Shown piece after piece: positions 61,094 through 64,000 of a DNA stretch of 64,000 nt. The position numbers and the translations under genes are program-made. Positions within the stretch are counted from its first letter, which is position 1. Each line of letters opens with the position of its first letter. The stretch is from positions 124,001 to 188,000 of the forward strand of contig JAJBSV010000002.1 of assembly GCA_020861185.1 (NCBI GenBank), in the 5' to 3' direction. The notes beneath the pieces are model-generated. The model worked only from the letters and a program-made list of their open reading frames with translations. It searched no databases and was not told the DNA's origin. Source of the DNA: Ruminococcus sp. (GTDB taxonomy: Bacteria; Bacillota; Clostridia; Oscillospirales; Ruminococcaceae).

Positions 61094-63073
61094 ATGCCTA
61101 AGAAGGATTACGGAAACGAAGCGATACGCTCTTTGAAGGGGGCGGACAGGGTCAGAAAAAGACCGGCGGTTATCTTCGGCTCGGATGGGCTGGAGGGCTG
61201 TAAGCATTCTGTTTTTGAGATAATTTCGAACTCGATAGACGAAGCGAGAGAGGGCTACGGCTCGAAAATTACCGTCACCAGATATAACGACTTCTCGATT
61301 GAGGTTGAGGACATGGGCAGAGGCTGTCCGGTCGACTTCAACAAGAGCGAGAACCGATATAACTGGGAGCTTGTCTATTGCGAGCTCTACGCCGGCGGTA
61401 AATACGACAACATCTCCGGCGAAAACTATGAATATTCCCTCGGCTTGAACGGCTTGGGTGCCTGCGCGACGCAGTATTCCTCGGAATATATGGATGTCGA
61501 GGTCTTAAGAGACGGATACAAGTATAATCTGCATTTCGAAAAGGGCGAAAACGTCGGAGGGCTTAAGAAAGAAAAGGTCTCGACCAGAAAAACCGGCACC
61601 AAGACAAGATGGAAGCCGGACCTCGATGTCTTCACCGACATCGCCATCGAAAAAGAGTATTTCACCGATGTGCTGAAAAAGCAGTCTATCGTCAACCCCG
61701 GCATCACCTTTGTCCTCCGCTATCAGGACGAAGAGGGCGGCTTTTCGGAGGAAGAGTATCTCTATGAGAACGGAATCCTCGATTATGTCACCGAGATTGT
61801 CGGGGATGAGGCTCTGACCACTCCCCAGCTCTGGAGTGCCGAGCGAAAGGGCAAGGACAGAGAGGACATGAACGAATACAAGGTCAAGTATAACTTTGCC
61901 TTTGTGTTCTCGAAAACGGTGAAGCAGGCGGAATACTTCCACAATTCAAGCTTCCTTGAATACGGCGGCTCGACCGAGAAGGCTGTCCGGCAGGCGTTCA
62001 CATCCTATATCGACACTTATCTTAAAAACAACAACAAGTACCTCAAGAACGAGACGAAGATTCAGTTCACGGACATCGAGGACTGCCTTATCATGGTTTC
62101 GAGCTCCTTCTCAACGCAGACCTCATACGAGAATCAGACCAAGAAGGCTATCAACAACAGATTCATATATGATGCGGCTGTTGCGTTTCTGAAGCATCAG
62201 CTTGAGGTCTACTTCATCGAGAAGCCGGACGATGCGCAGAAGATTCGCGACCAAGTCTTAATCAACAAGCGCTCGCGTGAGAGCGCCGAAAAGACGAGAA
62301 TCAACACAAAGAAGCTCTATGCCGAGAAGCTTGACATGGCGAACATGATCAAGAAGTTCGTCGATTGCAGAACGAAGGACATCTCCCGCCGTGAGCTCTA
62401 TATCGTGGAGGGCGATTCGGCGCTCGGTTCTGTAAAGCTCGCAAGAAACGCCGAGTTTCAGGCGGTTATTCCGATTCGAGGCAAAATCCTGAACTGCCTC
62501 AAGGCAAGCTACAACAAGATTTTCGAGAGCGAGATTATAACCGACCTGATGAAAGTTCTCGGCTGTGGCGTTGAGATAAAGAGCGCGAAGAATAAAGATT
62601 TGTCATCGTTCAATTTAAACAATCTCAGATGGAGCAAGGTCATCATCTGCACCGATGCCGACTATGACGGCTTCCAGATTCGAACCCTTGTCCTCACGAT
62701 GATTTACACCCTCTGCCCCACTCTTATCGAAAAGGGATATGTATTCATCGCGGAATCGCCGCTGTATGAGATAAATACGAAGGACAGAACCTATTTTGCA
62801 TACGACGAGAGCGAGCGAGCCGAAATCATGAAGATGATTGGCGACAAGAAGTTCACCATCCAGCGCTCAAAAGGACTCGGTGAAAACGAGCCGGACATGA
62901 TGTCTCTTACGACCATGAACCCGGAGACGAGGCGACTTATTCAGGTCTCGCCCGACGAGGCTGAGCACACAAAGTTTATGTTTGATATGCTACTCGGAGA
63001 CAATCTGTCCGCAAGAAAAGAATTCATCAATAATAACGGTCACGATTATCTCGAAATGGCTGACATCAGTTAA
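61094..63073 (+). CDS. Type IIA DNA topoisomerase subunit B (ParE/GyrB-like)
   Basis: 659 residues: GHKL ATPase (NSIDEA; EDMGRGCPVD; GLNGLGACATQYSS), transducer domain, TOPRIM (VEGDSALGSV, DADYDGFQI) and the C-terminal GyrB-type tail (QRSKGLGE). The ATG at 61094 follows GGAGGGA; a frame start 27 bases up is not needed. With the A subunit 15 bases later it forms a heterotetramer; the pair is closest to topoisomerase IV-like sets of Clostridia, but which of gyrase or topo IV is meant cannot be settled without the A-subunit C-terminus. Confidence 0.93.
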   Translation: MPKKDYGNEAIRSLKGADRVRKRPAVIFGSDGLEGCKHSVFEIISNSIDEAREGYGSKITVTRYNDFSIEVEDMGRGCPVDFNKSENRYNWELVYCELYAGGKYDNISGENYEYSLGLNGLGACATQYSSEYMDVEVLRDGYKYNLHFEKGENVGGLKKEKVSTRKTGTKTRWKPDLDVFTDIAIEKEYFTDVLKKQSIVNPGITFVLRYQDEEGGFSEEEYLYENGILDYVTEIVGDEALTTPQLWSAERKGKDREDMNEYKVKYNFAFVFSKTVKQAEYFHNSSFLEYGGSTEKAVRQAFTSYIDTYLKNNNKYLKNETKIQFTDIEDCLIMVSSSFSTQTSYENQTKKAINNRFIYDAAVAFLKHQLEVYFIEKPDDAQKIRDQVLINKRSRESAEKTRINTKKLYAEKLDMANMIKKFVDCRTKDISRRELYIVEGDSALGSVKLARNAEFQAVIPIRGKILNCLKASYNKIFESEIITDLMKVLGCGVEIKSAKNKDLSSFNLNNLRWSKVIICTDADYDGFQIRTLVLTMIYTLCPTLIEKGYVFIAESPLYEINTKDRTYFAYDESERAEIMKMIGDKKFTIQRSKGLGENEPDMMSLTTMNPETRRLIQVSPDEAEHTKFMFDMLLGDNLSARKEFINNNGHDYLEMADIS

Positions 63074-63087
63074 GGGAGGGAGAGAAT

Positions 63088-64000
63088 ATGCCAAGAAAGA
63101 AAAAGCCGACTGAGGACAAGCCGGTCAAGCTTACTGAAAGACAGCGTGATGCCTATATAGGTGGCGCCGGAACGGTCGTTGATGAGCCGATAACCGTCAC
63201 GCTTGAAAAGAACTATATGCCCTATGCGATGAGTGTTATCGTCTCGAGAGCTTTCCCCGAAATCGACGGCTTCAAGCCCTCTCACCGCAAGCTTCTTTAT
63301 ACAATGTACAAGATGGGGCTTCTGACCGGTCCGAGAACCAAATCGGCGAATATTGTCGGTCAGACGATGAAGCTTAATCCCCACGGAGACCAAGCCATCT
63401 ATGAGACTATGGTCCGACTCGCCCGTGGCAACGAAGCGCTCCTGCACCCATATATTGATTCGAAGGGAAACTTCGGCAAAGCGTATTCAAGCGACATGGC
63501 TTTTGCGGCTCCGAGATACACCGAGGCGAAGCTTGAGCCCATCTGCAATGAGCTTTTCGGGGACATTGACAAGGACACCATCAACTTCGTCCCGAACTAT
63601 GACAACACCATGCTCGAGCCGGAGCTTCTGCCGGTCACCTTCCCCTCTATACTCGTAAACTCAAACGTCGGTATCGGCGTTTCGATGGCGAGCTCGGTCT
63701 GCCCGTTTAACTTGCGTGAGCTATGTGAGGCGACAATTAATATCATCCGTGACCCCGATTTTGATGCCCTTGAAGTCATGAAGGGTCCAGACTTTCCCGG
63801 CGGAGGATATATGATTAACGAGCCGGACAAGCTCAGGCAGATTTTCGACACGGGTAGGGGCTCTGTCAAAGTAAGAGCGAAGTATACATTCGATAAAGAA
63901 GCCGGTTGCATCGAGATTACCGAAATCCCGCCGACCACGACGGTTGAGGCTATCATCGAAAAAGTCATCGACCTCGCCAAGAACGGCATGAAGGAAATTG
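63088..64000 (+). CDS. Type IIA DNA topoisomerase subunit A (ParC/GyrA-like), partial
   Basis: The frame is open to the window edge (304 codons seen; full members have about 700-800). A GGGAGGG ribosome site precedes the ATG. The breakage-reunion domain is recognisable: SRAFPEIDGFKPSHRKLLY, the PHGDQAIYETMVRLA block and the active-site tyrosine in APRYTEAKL (Y144). It follows the B subunit directly. Confidence 0.93.
   Translation, partial: MPRKKKPTEDKPVKLTERQRDAYIGGAGTVVDEPITVTLEKNYMPYAMSVIVSRAFPEIDGFKPSHRKLLYTMYKMGLLTGPRTKSANIVGQTMKLNPHGDQAIYETMVRLARGNEALLHPYIDSKGNFGKAYSSDMAFAAPRYTEAKLEPICNELFGDIDKDTINFVPNYDNTMLEPELLPVTFPSILVNSNVGIGVSMASSVCPFNLRELCEATINIIRDPDFDALEVMKGPDFPGGGYMINEPDKLRQIFDTGRGSVKVRAKYTFDKEAGCIEITEIPPTTTVEAIIEKVIDLAKNGMKEI

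Overview
This 64 kb window looks like chromosome from a gut-type Clostridia bacterium (Oscillospiraceae/Ruminococcaceae-like). The evidence is Gram-positive-style signals (strong AGGAGG ribosome sites, TTG and GTG starts, many TTGACA-17-TATAAT promoters, U-tract terminators), Clostridial families (RNase J, GdpP, Lrp/aminotransferase, PadR with DUF1700-like and DUF4097-like genes, DUF1854 with ABC exporters, YerC-led his operon, NPTTG surface protein) and the usual E/D-rich codon style. I see no phage, no insertion sequence and no CRISPR array.

Layout. 1-770: the end of an ABC permease and its ATPase, closed by a pair of inverted hairpin repeats. 770-5.9 kb (minus): an SDR dehydrogenase, thymidine kinase, an orphan efflux adaptor lipoprotein, and a PadR / membrane protein / DUF4097-like operon with a self-operator candidate. 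6.1-7.7 kb: a GH9 glycosidase with no signal peptide. 7.8-14 kb (minus): a TrmH-type methylase behind an ABC / DUF1854 / ABC exporter operon, one half of which carries an in-frame amber codon while the other lacks a normal start. 14.2-19.2 kb: Lrp, aminotransferase, ispE, a frameshifted PflX-like radical SAM gene and an ABC exporter. 19.3-23 kb: an ECF sigma/membrane-partner pair, tRNA-Gly and tRNA-Leu, a lipoprotein and an AbrB/PIN toxin-antitoxin pair. 23.2-27.3 kb: a fucose-isomerase-like protein, pyruvate kinase and a zinc-ribbon membrane protein. 27.5-37.1 kb: a complete histidine operon (yerC-hisZ-G-D-C-B-H-A-F-IE-J) ending with asnA. 37.1-41.9 kb (minus): an NPTTG surface protein, a broken MutS-like gene, a PatB-type aminotransferase and a DUF3737-like protein. 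42.2 kb: an hsp20 gene behind two overlapping CIRCE operators. 42.7-53.8 kb (minus): uracil permease and a large housekeeping run rnj-gdpP-rplI-dnaB-tilS-hpt-ftsH. 54-58.4 kb (minus): a nucleotidyltransferase/phosphomannomutase-like fusion, hflX and an ArgC-like protein without its catalytic cysteine. 58.7-61 kb: a second ECF sigma with a membrane partner. 61.1 kb to the end: a type IIA topoisomerase pair (B subunit, then a partial A subunit).

The most interesting signal is a 34-base element, nearly identical at three distant places: before the second ECF sigma gene, before the acidic lipoprotein at 21.4 kb, and before the NPTTG surface protein at 38.0 kb. It has the shape of an ECF promoter (TGCAAT, 16 bases, GTGT). 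I read it as an autoregulated envelope regulon made of the sigma factor, its membrane partner and two acidic surface proteins.

A second theme is damage. Three loci (ABC/DUF1854/ABC, the PflX-like gene, the MutS-like gene) carry five lesions: an ACG where a start is expected, an amber codon, a TAA codon and two homopolymer-A indels. These are either real decay, strain-level variation or sequence errors. Reads over each site would decide.
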